A stretch of DNA of 7,354 nt from Cyanobacteria bacterium UBA11372 (lineage in GTDB: Bacteria > Cyanobacteriota > Cyanobacteriia > Cyanobacteriales > Aerosakkonemataceae), in NCBI GenBank assembly GCA_003486675.1, contig DNGG01000578.1, positions 1 to 7,354 of the forward strand, in the 5' to 3' direction. The notes under the pieces are model-generated. The model searched no databases. It saw only the letters and a list, made by a program, of their open reading frames with translations, and was not told the origin of the DNA. Positions 1 through 5,105 of this stretch are shown piece by piece (position 1 is the first letter of the stretch; each line of letters opens with the position of its first letter). The position numbers and the translations under genes were made by a program.

Positions 1-9
1 GCGGGCTAT

Positions 10-62
10 GCGGGTTGATCAACTCACTTCGCCTGGGATGAAAGATTACTGGTAAAACCCGC
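10..62. repeat. GC-rich inverted-repeat element, possible dispersed cyanobacterial repeat
   Basis: GCGGGTT at 10-16 is the exact inverse of AACCCGC at 56-62, and the left arm runs into the perfect palindrome GTTGATCAAC (14-23). Nothing in 1-127 looks coding. The base composition and the GGGGCGGGTTT-like end (read on the minus strand) resemble small non-coding elements scattered between cyanobacterial genes, but copy number cannot be judged from one window. The element may continue past the left edge, since another GCGGG lies at 1-5. Confidence 0.4.
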
Positions 63-79
63 CCCTACAAATCAGATTT

Positions 80-108
80 AGGCATCTGACGCGGGCGGGG
101 CGATGCCT
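80..108 (-). terminator. possible terminator hairpin after the NlpC/P60 gene
   Basis: AGGCATC (80-86) and GATGCCT (102-108) form a perfect 7-bp stem around a 15-base GC-rich loop, about 20 bases beyond the stop codon of the minus-strand peptidase gene. No clear T-run follows in the direction of transcription, so it may only be a 3'-end stabilising structure or part of the neighbouring repeat. Confidence 0.3.
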
Positions 109-127
109 TAGCCGAGCAGACATGATA

Positions 128-799
128 TTACTGCGGTTGATAACTTGCCACAACTCGACCAGCACCGCGCAATTGCTGATAATAAGATCGACTAACATCA
201 TCCCCTGAATCTGAAAGCAAATCTATGCCAATGCCATTGCGACCCATTTTTTCACCAGAACTGTGGATATAGTAACCTTCTCCGAGATAGAGTCCAACGT
301 GGGTAGCTTTTTGGGGCGTACCAAAAAAGATTAAATCTCCTGGTAACAATTCCTCAATCGGGATAGGCTGGGTAAAAGCTTCTTGCTGGTAGGCATCTCT
401 GGGTAACCAAATACCCGTTGCAGCAAAAGCAGCTTGCATCAGTCCAGAACAATCATAATTTGGCCCTACCGTACCACCCCAAAGATAGTGGTTTGGCTGT
501 TGCATCGCTTGTTTGGTAAAAGCGATCGCCGAGGGTAATCGATCCTGGATGTCTGTCAAAGAGAGAGCGATCGCGCGATAAACTGCTGTCGTCTCCTCCA
601 GGAAGATCTTATCCTCAATCCGCAACCATCCCGGATAATCATCTTCGCACAGACACACCCCAACAGCCTTATCATGATCTAGGGAAACCAAGCGCAAGTG
701 ACGAAAAGACGCCGCCTGCGTTGCCAAACGGGTGCATTCAGGGGAATCATAGAGATTTAAATCAGCTAGACATCGATACTCCCCGGATTTTGGATTCAA
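128..799 (-). CDS. SH3b-NlpC/P60 peptidase (gamma-D-glutamyl-L-diamino-acid endopeptidase type)
   Basis: The protein matches the cyanobacterial two-domain cysteine peptidases (AvPCP/NpPCP type) that cut between D-gamma-Glu and the diamino acid in wall peptides carrying a free N-terminal L-Ala, a peptidoglycan-recycling step. An SH3b domain occupies roughly residues 5-75, with the motif GEYRCLADLNLYDSPECTRL at its start. The NlpC/P60 domain covers about 90-223. The likely triad is Cys117 (YDCSG), His167 (ATHVGLYLG) and His179 (YYIHSSG). The spacing of 50 and 12 residues equals that of the known triad as I recall it. No signal peptide is visible, so it is probably cytoplasmic. I chose the TTG at 799 (223 residues) because GGAGG (808-812) lies 8 bases upstream. 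An in-frame TTG at 814 would add five residues but has no ribosome binding site. It is divergent from the serine hydrolase gene at 855. Confidence 0.92.
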   Translation of the reverse strand: MNPKSGEYRCLADLNLYDSPECTRLATQAASFRHLRLVSLDHDKAVGVCLCEDDYPGWLRIEDKIFLEETTAVYRAIALSLTDIQDRLPSAIAFTKQAMQQPNHYLWGGTVGPNYDCSGLMQAAFAATGIWLPRDAYQQEAFTQPIPIEELLPGDLIFFGTPQKATHVGLYLGEGYYIHSSGEKMGRNGIGIDLLSDSGDDVSRSYYQQLRGAGRVVASYQPQ

Positions 800-807
800 A
801 AACTCAA

Positions 808-812
808 CCTCC
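808..812 (-). promoter_or_regulatory. ribosome binding site deciding the TTG start at 799
   Basis: Read on the minus strand this is GGAGG, 8 bases before the TTG at 799-797. It overlaps the alternative TTG at 814-812, which therefore cannot use it. Confidence 0.6.
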
Positions 813-814
813 AA

Positions 815-844
815 TTGTTCAATCTAAAATCTAAAATCTAAAAT
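815..844 (+). promoter_or_regulatory. candidate promoter for the serine hydrolase gene inside the heptamer repeat
   Basis: TTGTTC (815-820) and TAAAAT (839-844) are separated by 18 bases. Each heptamer copy re-creates TAAAAT, so several registers are possible. A start near 851 would give an almost leaderless message for the ATG at 855, which has no Shine-Dalgarno sequence. This is pattern matching only. Confidence 0.22.
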
Positions 845-855
845 CTAAAATCAAA
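821..855. repeat. heptamer tandem repeat (AATCTAA)4 plus a variant copy
   Basis: Four exact copies of AATCTAA (821-848) are followed by a variant AATCAAA (849-855) whose last base is the A of the next gene's ATG. The array fills the gap between two divergent genes. It is the type called short tandemly repeated repetitive sequence (STRR) in cyanobacteria. The same unit recurs in inverse orientation at 2940-2974. Confidence 0.9.
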
Positions 856-1796
856 TGACATTTTTCCACAAAGACGAACAACTAGAATTATTAGGCTCGC
901 GCATCCTAGAGTCAACCTGGGCGGAATTTCCTACCCTAGAACCCAATCAAATCGCCCTTACCTGGATTGTCTACGATCCGCCCGTCCCCGTAAATACCGG
1001 CGGCGCCTTGAGTGCGGAAGCCTTCTGGAAGTATCCGATTAGAGGCTTTGAGTATCGAGGCAATCAAAGGATCTACCCCGCCAGCGTCGTCAAGTTATTC
1101 TACCTCGTCGCCATCTACGAATGGTTAGAAAAAGGGGCAATCCAAATCACGGCTGAATTAAATCGAGCCATCCAGGATATGATTGTAGATTCGAGCAACG
1201 ATGCTACCAGTTTAGTGGTAGATGTATTGACGGGAGTCACTAGCGGGCCAGAATTGCCACCAGGGCCGTTTGAAACCTGGAAATTACAGCGCAACATAGT
1301 CAATCGTTACTTTCAATCCCTTAATTGGCCTGAATTACAGACGATTAACGTCAATCAAAAAACCTGGTGCGATGGTCCCTATGGACGCGATCGCATTTTT
1401 GTCGGCGAGGGGTTAGAAAATCGTAACATGCTGACCACGAACGCCACCGCCCGATTATTGCACAGTATTGTAGGCGGAGTAGCAGTTTCCGCCAAAGCTT
1501 CCCAAGCGATGATGGCACTATTGCAACGCAGCCTCAACCCGGATGATTTAATTACCGATAACGATGAAAATCAAATAACGGGTTTCCTGGGTGCCGCACT
1601 ACCCCAAGATGCCCAAATTTGGTCTAAAGCTGGGTGGACAAGCGTTGTGCGTCACGACGCGGCTTATATTGAAATACCCGACAAGCAACCATATTTATTA
1701 GTTGTCTTTACAGAAGGCAAAGCCCACAGCAAGAACAAGGCAATTTTACCCTTTGTTTCCGAGCAAGTAGCGATCGCCATCGATGGATCGATATGA
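855..1796 (+). CDS. class A beta-lactamase-fold serine hydrolase
   Basis: This 313-residue protein has the fold markers of penicillin-interacting serine hydrolases: an SxxK motif with nucleophile Ser77 and Lys80 (YPASVVKLF), an SxN-like motif Ser113-Ser114-Asn115 (VDSSNDATS), and Lys258-Ala259-Gly260 (IWSKAGWTS) where class A enzymes have KTG. NMLTTNATARLL (191-202) resembles the segment after the omega loop. I see no clear ExxLN motif carrying the class A deacylating glutamate, so true antibiotic resistance is doubtful. A peptidase or esterase acting on D-Ala-type or related substrates is as likely. There is no signal peptide, which is unusual for a beta-lactamase or penicillin-binding protein. 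No Shine-Dalgarno sequence precedes the ATG. Divergence from a wall-peptide endopeptidase suggests a joint role in peptidoglycan recycling, by inference. Confidence 0.87.
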   Translation: MTFFHKDEQLELLGSRILESTWAEFPTLEPNQIALTWIVYDPPVPVNTGGALSAEAFWKYPIRGFEYRGNQRIYPASVVKLFYLVAIYEWLEKGAIQITAELNRAIQDMIVDSSNDATSLVVDVLTGVTSGPELPPGPFETWKLQRNIVNRYFQSLNWPELQTINVNQKTWCDGPYGRDRIFVGEGLENRNMLTTNATARLLHSIVGGVAVSAKASQAMMALLQRSLNPDDLITDNDENQITGFLGAALPQDAQIWSKAGWTSVVRHDAAYIEIPDKQPYLLVVFTEGKAHSKNKAILPFVSEQVAIAIDGSI

Positions 1797-1800
1797 AGAT

Positions 1801-1895
1801 GGGGAGCAGGTGAGCAGGTGAGTAGGTGAGTAGGGGAGCAGGTGAGCAGGGGAGCAGGTGAGCAGGGGAGCAGGTGAGCAGGTGAGTAGGGGAGC
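1801..1895. repeat. G-rich octamer array, 12 units of GGKGAGYA
   Basis: Starting five bases after the upstream stop codon, twelve contiguous octamers run without a gap. They use only three forms, GGGGAGCA, GGTGAGCA and GGTGAGTA, and the last unit ends in T. GGGGAGCA and GGTGAGCA alternate in the middle, giving a 16-bp higher-order unit. No gene is supported here; open frames through it are low-complexity products of the repeat. Confidence 0.95.
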
Positions 1896-1919
1896 TTCAG
1901 GAGAATGTACATCCAAATT

Positions 1920-2013
1920 CCCCTCTGCACATCTGCCCCTCTGCCCACCTGCACACCTGCCCCTCTGCACACCTGCCCCTCTGCACACCTGCCCCTCTGC
2001 ACACCTGCCCCTC
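1920..2013. repeat. C-rich octamer array, alternating CCCCTCTG and CACACCTG
   Basis: Eleven full octamers and a six-base partial copy alternate CCCCTCTG with CACACCTG; CACATCTG and CCCACCTG occur as variants. Read on the opposite strand the 16-bp unit resembles that of the G-rich array at 1801-1895, so the two are quasi-inverted copies flanking a unique 24-base spacer (1896-1919). A transcript through both could fold into a hairpin with arms of about 95 bases and regular internal loops. Confidence 0.93.
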
Positions 2014-2046
2014 ATCTCCCTGCTTAAGATAGGGGCGTTTGGCGCT

Positions 2047-2076
2047 TTGCGGTAAATTGGAGACGTAGCGTAAATC
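2047..2076 (+). promoter_or_regulatory. weak candidate promoter for the outer-membrane protein gene
   Basis: TTGCGG (2047-2052) and TAAATC (2071-2076) are 18 bases apart, 35 bases ahead of the GTG start at 2111. Both hexamers are only partial matches to sigma-70 consensus. Confidence 0.2.
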
Positions 2077-2098
2077 TGCTCAAAAATTTCGCTTTTGT

Positions 2099-2105
2099 AG
2101 AGGAG
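2099..2105 (+). promoter_or_regulatory. ribosome binding site deciding the GTG start at 2111
   Basis: AGAGGAG is a strong Shine-Dalgarno match 5 bases before GTG at 2111. An earlier in-frame GTG at 2105 overlaps this site and so is an unlikely start. Confidence 0.65.
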
Positions 2106-2110
2106 TGACC

Positions 2111-2938
2111 GTGAACAAGAACATTTTTCAGCGTGCTGCTGTTATAGTCAGTCTCACAGCCGTTGCCAGCGTTACCAACATCGCCAGTGCCAATAGCGAA
2201 CCTCTGGCGACTCGGAACCTTGCCGACTCCAACCCACAGTTTGTCCAAAATACTGCTGCTAGCGAGTCAACTTTAGACATGCCTGTAGCTAGTAATGCAA
2301 AATCAGACCAGATAGATAGCGTTCTAGCGTCTTTAGAGCAACAGGCACAATCGATCGTATCCGAGCGTGCAGTGACACCCCCACCTGTTCCAGGTACCGT
2401 TGACACCTCTGCTGCAACGCTTTTCTCACAACCTACCAGCAACCCATCCCGGACAACAAATGTTAAATCAGATACTCCAACAGTTGCCCAAGCTGAACTA
2501 GACCCTGGTCGCCCGACCCGTTCTGGCTCCAGCTATGTCGGTATCGGGGGCAACATCGGTATCGGTGGCGAAACGGCGATCGGAGAATTTGGCTTTGCTG
2601 TTTTTAGTAAAATTGGGCTAACGCAACGCTTTTCGCTTCGTCCTGCGATCGTAGTTTCGGGGGATGCGGATATCCTGATTCCAATCACTTTTGATTTTCC
2701 CATCCAAGCAGAACCTTTTGAAAGAATTAATTTAGCTCCCTACGTGGGCGCTGGCGCTATTATCACCACTTCTGATGACAGCACGGTTGGCTTTTTGCTG
2801 ACAGGAGGCATCGATTTACCTTTAACAGAGCAATTTACCGCCACCGCTGGCGTCAATCTAGGATTTAACACCGATACCGTGGGCGTAGGACTCATAGTCG
2901 GTGTCGGTTATAACTTTGGTTCCGGATTCCGATTCTAA
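2111..2938 (+). CDS. exported outer-membrane beta-barrel protein (OmpA/porin-like small barrel)
   Basis: From the GTG at 2111 the protein has 275 residues. It begins with a Sec signal peptide: MNKN, a hydrophobic stretch around residues 7-23, and a cleavage-like NIASA/NS near residue 26. Residues about 27-140 form a polar Ser/Thr/Pro/Gln-rich segment without predicted structure. From about SSYVGIGGNIGIGG to the end, alternating polar and hydrophobic glycine-rich strands with turns fit a barrel of around eight strands. The chain ends in YNFGSGFRF, with the terminal Phe expected for recognition by the outer-membrane assembly machinery. The specific role is unknown; structural protein, small channel or adhesin-like protein are all possible. 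The last codons lead straight into a repeat-based hairpin shared with the convergent downstream gene. Confidence 0.82.
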   Translation: MNKNIFQRAAVIVSLTAVASVTNIASANSEPLATRNLADSNPQFVQNTAASESTLDMPVASNAKSDQIDSVLASLEQQAQSIVSERAVTPPPVPGTVDTSAATLFSQPTSNPSRTTNVKSDTPTVAQAELDPGRPTRSGSSYVGIGGNIGIGGETAIGEFGFAVFSKIGLTQRFSLRPAIVVSGDADILIPITFDFPIQAEPFERINLAPYVGAGAIITTSDDSTVGFLLTGGIDLPLTEQFTATAGVNLGFNTDTVGVGLIVGVGYNFGSGFRF

Positions 2939-2939
2939 A

Positions 2940-3007
2940 TTAGATTTTAGATTTGAGATGGCAGATTTTAGATTTAAATTAAATCTGCAATCTCAAATCT
3001 GCCATCT
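2940..3007. terminator. long hairpin between convergent genes, likely bidirectional terminator, built on a heptamer repeat
   Basis: Arms at 2949-2968 and 2981-3000 pair over 19 of 20 bases around a 12-base AT-rich loop. TTAGATT copies at 2940-2946, 2947-2953 and 2968-2974 are the inverse of the heptamer at 821-848. A second partner, AAATCTGCCATCT (2995-3007), is an exact inverse of 2956-2968, so two mutually exclusive stems are possible. The hairpin lies in the 79 bases between two convergent stop codons. No long T-run follows on either strand. Confidence 0.55.
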
Positions 3008-3017
3008 GAAATTCCCT

Positions 3018-4346
3018 TTATTTCGGACTGACTTTACCCGTTACGGATAATTTACCAGTGGGTTCCACCGTCCACACATCGTAGCTACCAACTACGTCGC
3101 CGTTTTGATCGATATCCACGTTACCGCTGGCGCCTTGGTAATTGATATCTTTGCCTTGGCGGACTAACTCCAGCGCCTTGCAAACATCGCTGACTTCTTC
3201 ACCGGGAGCGTTGGCAACTTCGCGGATTTTACTTTTAATTCCTTCGCCTGTATTAGACTTAGCCGCTTCTGCTGCCAACATCAACAAAGCAGTTGCATCC
3301 CAAGTTTGGGGCGCATAGGCATCCACCGCTCTACCTTGTTTTTCTTTCCAGAGTTTGGCAAATTCTGTCAGTGCTTTACCATCCGCACCCGGTGTCGTGC
3401 CAACTGCTCCGGCTAAGATAAACTTGCCATCGCCAGTTTTACCGACTTGCTCTGGAAAAGTGGGGGAATAAACCCCATCGGTGAGCATCACGGTTACGCC
3501 CTGACTCACTCCTTGCTGGAACGCCGATTTCAGGAATATACTGCCGGTTTCGGCATAAAGCACCGCAACTACAGCATCTGGCTTGCCAGCAAACGCGGCG
3601 GCGGCTTCGGTATCGAACGTGGTAGCTTTTGGATCGTAGCGCGTGGGTTTGGCTTTGTTGACTACAGTACCGCCCTGTTTCTCGAAGGCTTCCACAAATG
3701 CCTTTTCAAACCCGACACCGTAATCGTTATTAATCACCACCGTCGAAACCCGCTTGAACCCTTTTTCCTTAGCAAGGTTGGCAAGTGCCGCTGCTTGGTA
3801 GGTATCTGGGGGGGCAGTACGCGCCCAAAAACCTTGAAATTCGCCTTTTTTCGCCCGATCGGTAAACACGGGGCTGGTGCTGCCGGGGGAAACTAACATT
3901 ACCTTATTCCGCACCGCAATATCGACGGCGGCGCTAGAAACGCTGCTGGCAAAAGAACCAACCACACCGGCAACTTTGTCTACTTCGGCGAGTTTGGTCA
4001 TCGCGGTTGAACCCGCTGCGGGGTTGGTTTGGTCGTCTTCTGCTACGAGGGTAACGGGTTTGCCGTTGACGCCGCCGCATTTGTTCGCCGTTTCCACCGC
4101 CATCGGCACGGCGGCAACCATCGCCTGTCCGATGGAAGCGAGGTCACCTGTAGAGGGGAGGAGCGAACCTATTTTCAGTCCTCCTTCGCCGCCTGCTGGT
4201 GTCGTTGCGGCAACGGGGCTAGCGGGGGTGGGGCTGGTGGCGCTTGGGGGCGTTGTGGTGGTGGTTTGACAAGCTGTGGCTAGGAAACCTGTGCTGAGCG
4301 CACTCAGAGCGATCGCTACAGCTCTGTTTTTGCTAAGTCTATTCAT
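3018..4346 (-). CDS. ABC transporter substrate-binding lipoprotein, branched-chain/neutral amino acid type (Peripla_BP_6)
   Basis: This 442-residue protein binds a small solute, most likely an amino acid, outside the inner membrane and passes it to an ABC permease. MNRLSKNRAVAIAL starts a lipoprotein signal peptide ending in LATAC, with Cys26 as the lipidation site. A Thr/Pro/Ser/Ala linker runs to about residue 55. The two-lobed LivJ-like domain starts at LKIGSLLPSTGDLASIG and includes GSFASS, VSPGSTSP, NDYGVGF and the late motif GASGNVDIDQNGD. Cys90 and Cys389 might form a disulfide. It resembles NatB, the binding protein of the cyanobacterial neutral amino acid permease N-I, but I cannot separate it from other family members. 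No permease or ATPase gene is nearby, so it may serve a transporter encoded elsewhere or act in sensing. I chose the ATG at 4346; the longer frame starting with TTG at 4394 puts residues before the signal peptide. Confidence 0.92.
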   Translation of the reverse strand: MNRLSKNRAVAIALSALSTGFLATACQTTTTTPPSATSPTPASPVAATTPAGGEGGLKIGSLLPSTGDLASIGQAMVAAVPMAVETANKCGGVNGKPVTLVAEDDQTNPAAGSTAMTKLAEVDKVAGVVGSFASSVSSAAVDIAVRNKVMLVSPGSTSPVFTDRAKKGEFQGFWARTAPPDTYQAAALANLAKEKGFKRVSTVVINNDYGVGFEKAFVEAFEKQGGTVVNKAKPTRYDPKATTFDTEAAAAFAGKPDAVVAVLYAETGSIFLKSAFQQGVSQGVTVMLTDGVYSPTFPEQVGKTGDGKFILAGAVGTTPGADGKALTEFAKLWKEKQGRAVDAYAPQTWDATALLMLAAEAAKSNTGEGIKSKIREVANAPGEEVSDVCKALELVRQGKDINYQGASGNVDIDQNGDVVGSYDVWTVEPTGKLSVTGKVSPK

Positions 4347-4473
4347 ATCTGTCTTCAACCTTCTTGACAATCCACGACAGAAAAACTGACTCAAATCTTA
4401 AATCTATCTGTGGGTTATTTTCAGAACTGTATTATTTTCCCCTGTCAGGATTCCAGATCGGGAAAGCATCGAG

Positions 4474-4514
4474 CAATGGGACACTCGTATTTCTCACCTG
4501 TCTTGCACCCATTG
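4474..4514 (-). other. stem-loop in the predicted leader of the binding-protein gene
   Basis: CAATGGG (4474-4480) and CCCATTG (4508-4514) are exact inverse copies enclosing 27 bases. If the message starts near 4562, this structure lies within a 5' leader of about 215 bases. The function is unknown. Confidence 0.3.
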
Positions 4515-4561
4515 TAGGTTGGTGCGATCGCCATCCGCGACGCCATACTGCCAGATTTTAA

Positions 4562-4575
4562 GTATATAAATATAC
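4562..4575. promoter_or_regulatory. NtcA-type binding motif GTA-N8-TAC, site 1
   Basis: GTATATAAATATAC matches the cyanobacterial nitrogen-regulator consensus GTA-N8-TAC exactly, and six bases on each side are fully palindromic. It lies 216 bases before the start of the amino-acid-type binding protein gene. No TAN3T box lies at the usual 20-24 bases downstream on either strand. It overlaps a possible -10 element, so binding would rather repress. The AT-rich core makes chance occurrence possible. Confidence 0.35.
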
Positions 4576-4597
4576 CTTTTTTTTTGCGTAAGGGCAA
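4569..4597 (-). promoter_or_regulatory. candidate promoter for the binding-protein gene
   Basis: On the minus strand TTGCCC (4597-4592) and TATATT (4574-4569) are separated by exactly 17 bases, which include a run of nine A. The -10 hexamer matches consensus at five of six positions. A start near 4562 would leave a leader of about 215 bases. The same bases read on the plus strand look like a weak AT-only hairpin plus T9, an alternative explanation. Confidence 0.33.
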
Positions 4598-4842
4598 GGT
4601 GTCTGTGGGTGGGAAAGGCGAGGGTGCGATTCGATTTGAACGCTTGGTGATAGAGTAGTCCGCGAAAACCCCGTGTCTTTAGACCAAATCCTTACCGCTT
4701 ACCCATTTGTCAGAATGTTCGACCTCAGATTGGCAGCCGCACAGATAATTTTCATGGGTTACATGCGTCTGCCGCTATAAATAACTGATGCCTTAATTTG
4801 AACCCAATTACTCAAATTTTAACTTCACGATCGTCTGGTTTA

Positions 4843-4856
4843 GTAGCAGAAAATAC
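4843..4856. promoter_or_regulatory. NtcA-type binding motif GTA-N8-TAC, site 2
   Basis: GTAGCAGAAAATAC is a second exact GTA-N8-TAC match, about 250 bases before the kinase start. TAAATT follows 18 bases downstream on the plus strand, slightly closer than the 20-24 bases usual for NtcA-activated promoters. Confidence 0.33.
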
Positions 4857-5057
4857 CCGGATTCAGACAAATTATAAATTAACTAATAAGATTTACTCGG
4901 ACTTTTCTGGAATGGCGAGCGATCGCATTGTGGTATTACTAGGCAATACCCGGCCTCAATGGCGGCGAGAGCATAACTTATGTTACGGCAACTGTTACAA
5001 AAATTGATAAAGGTTAAGCGACGGCGATCGCCAACAGATTATCTATCATTGAGCTAA

Positions 5058-5086
5058 TTGCTTAAGCGCTGGAATTTAGATAAAAT
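5058..5086 (+). promoter_or_regulatory. candidate promoter for the kinase gene
   Basis: TTGCTT (5058-5063) and TAAAAT (5081-5086) are 17 bases apart; the -10 matches five of six consensus bases. Transcription would start near 5092, leaving a short leader holding the AAGGAAAA ribosome binding site (5093-5100) before ATG 5106. This also argues against the in-frame TTG at 5058 as the translation start. Confidence 0.4.
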
Positions 5087-5105
5087 TTTATTAAGGAAAA
5101 CTCAA

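Larger units (their letters stand above)
4347..5105. other. long divergent intergenic region without a convincing gene
   Basis: The 759 bases lie between the starts of the binding-protein gene (minus) and the kinase gene (plus). I find no tRNA, no complete coding region with a ribosome binding site, and no mobile element. It holds promoter-like motifs for both neighbours, two exact GTA-N8-TAC sites, small inverted repeats (4474-4514; GGTATT/AATACC at 4932-4950) and three HIP1 sites (4524, 4919, 5024). A small RNA or a long leader is possible but not shown. Confidence 0.6.

Noticed and set aside
1801..2013. CRISPR array
   Set aside because: The repeats are contiguous octamers without unique spacers, and no cas gene is near.
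1664..2055. Open frames of 65-112 codons through the octamer arrays on both strands
   Set aside because: Their peptides are low-complexity repeats (SPAPLLTC, RGAGEQ types) forced by the 8-bp DNA period, and no ribosome binding site or conserved domain is visible.
3447..4283. Plus-strand frames of 84-149 codons inside the binding-protein gene
   Set aside because: They are antisense shadows of a well-supported coding region, with no features of their own.
4364..4561. 65-codon plus-strand frame upstream of the binding-protein gene
   Set aside because: No Shine-Dalgarno site, no recognisable domain, and it overlaps the start region of a well-supported gene on the other strand.
4562..4585. Plus-strand intrinsic terminator (GTATAT/ATATAC hairpin plus nine T)
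   Set aside because: The stem is only six mostly A-T pairs and no plus-strand gene precedes it. The promoter and NtcA-motif readings fit the context better.
4606..4660. tRNA-like T-loop (GTTCAAATC on the minus strand) followed by CGCACCC
   Set aside because: The T-stem does not pair beyond three positions and no GGGTGCG acceptor partner exists at the proper distance, so there is no cloverleaf.
4798..5007. 69-codon plus-strand frame starting with TTG before the kinase
   Set aside because: No ribosome binding site, a rare start codon, no recognisable motif, and it holds a HIP1 site and inverted repeats typical of intergenic DNA. A small gene cannot be fully excluded.
5058..5105. N-terminal extension of the kinase from TTG 5058
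   Set aside because: The codons coincide with a good -35/-10 pair, no ribosome binding site precedes TTG 5058, and ATG 5106 has AAGGAAAA at suitable spacing.
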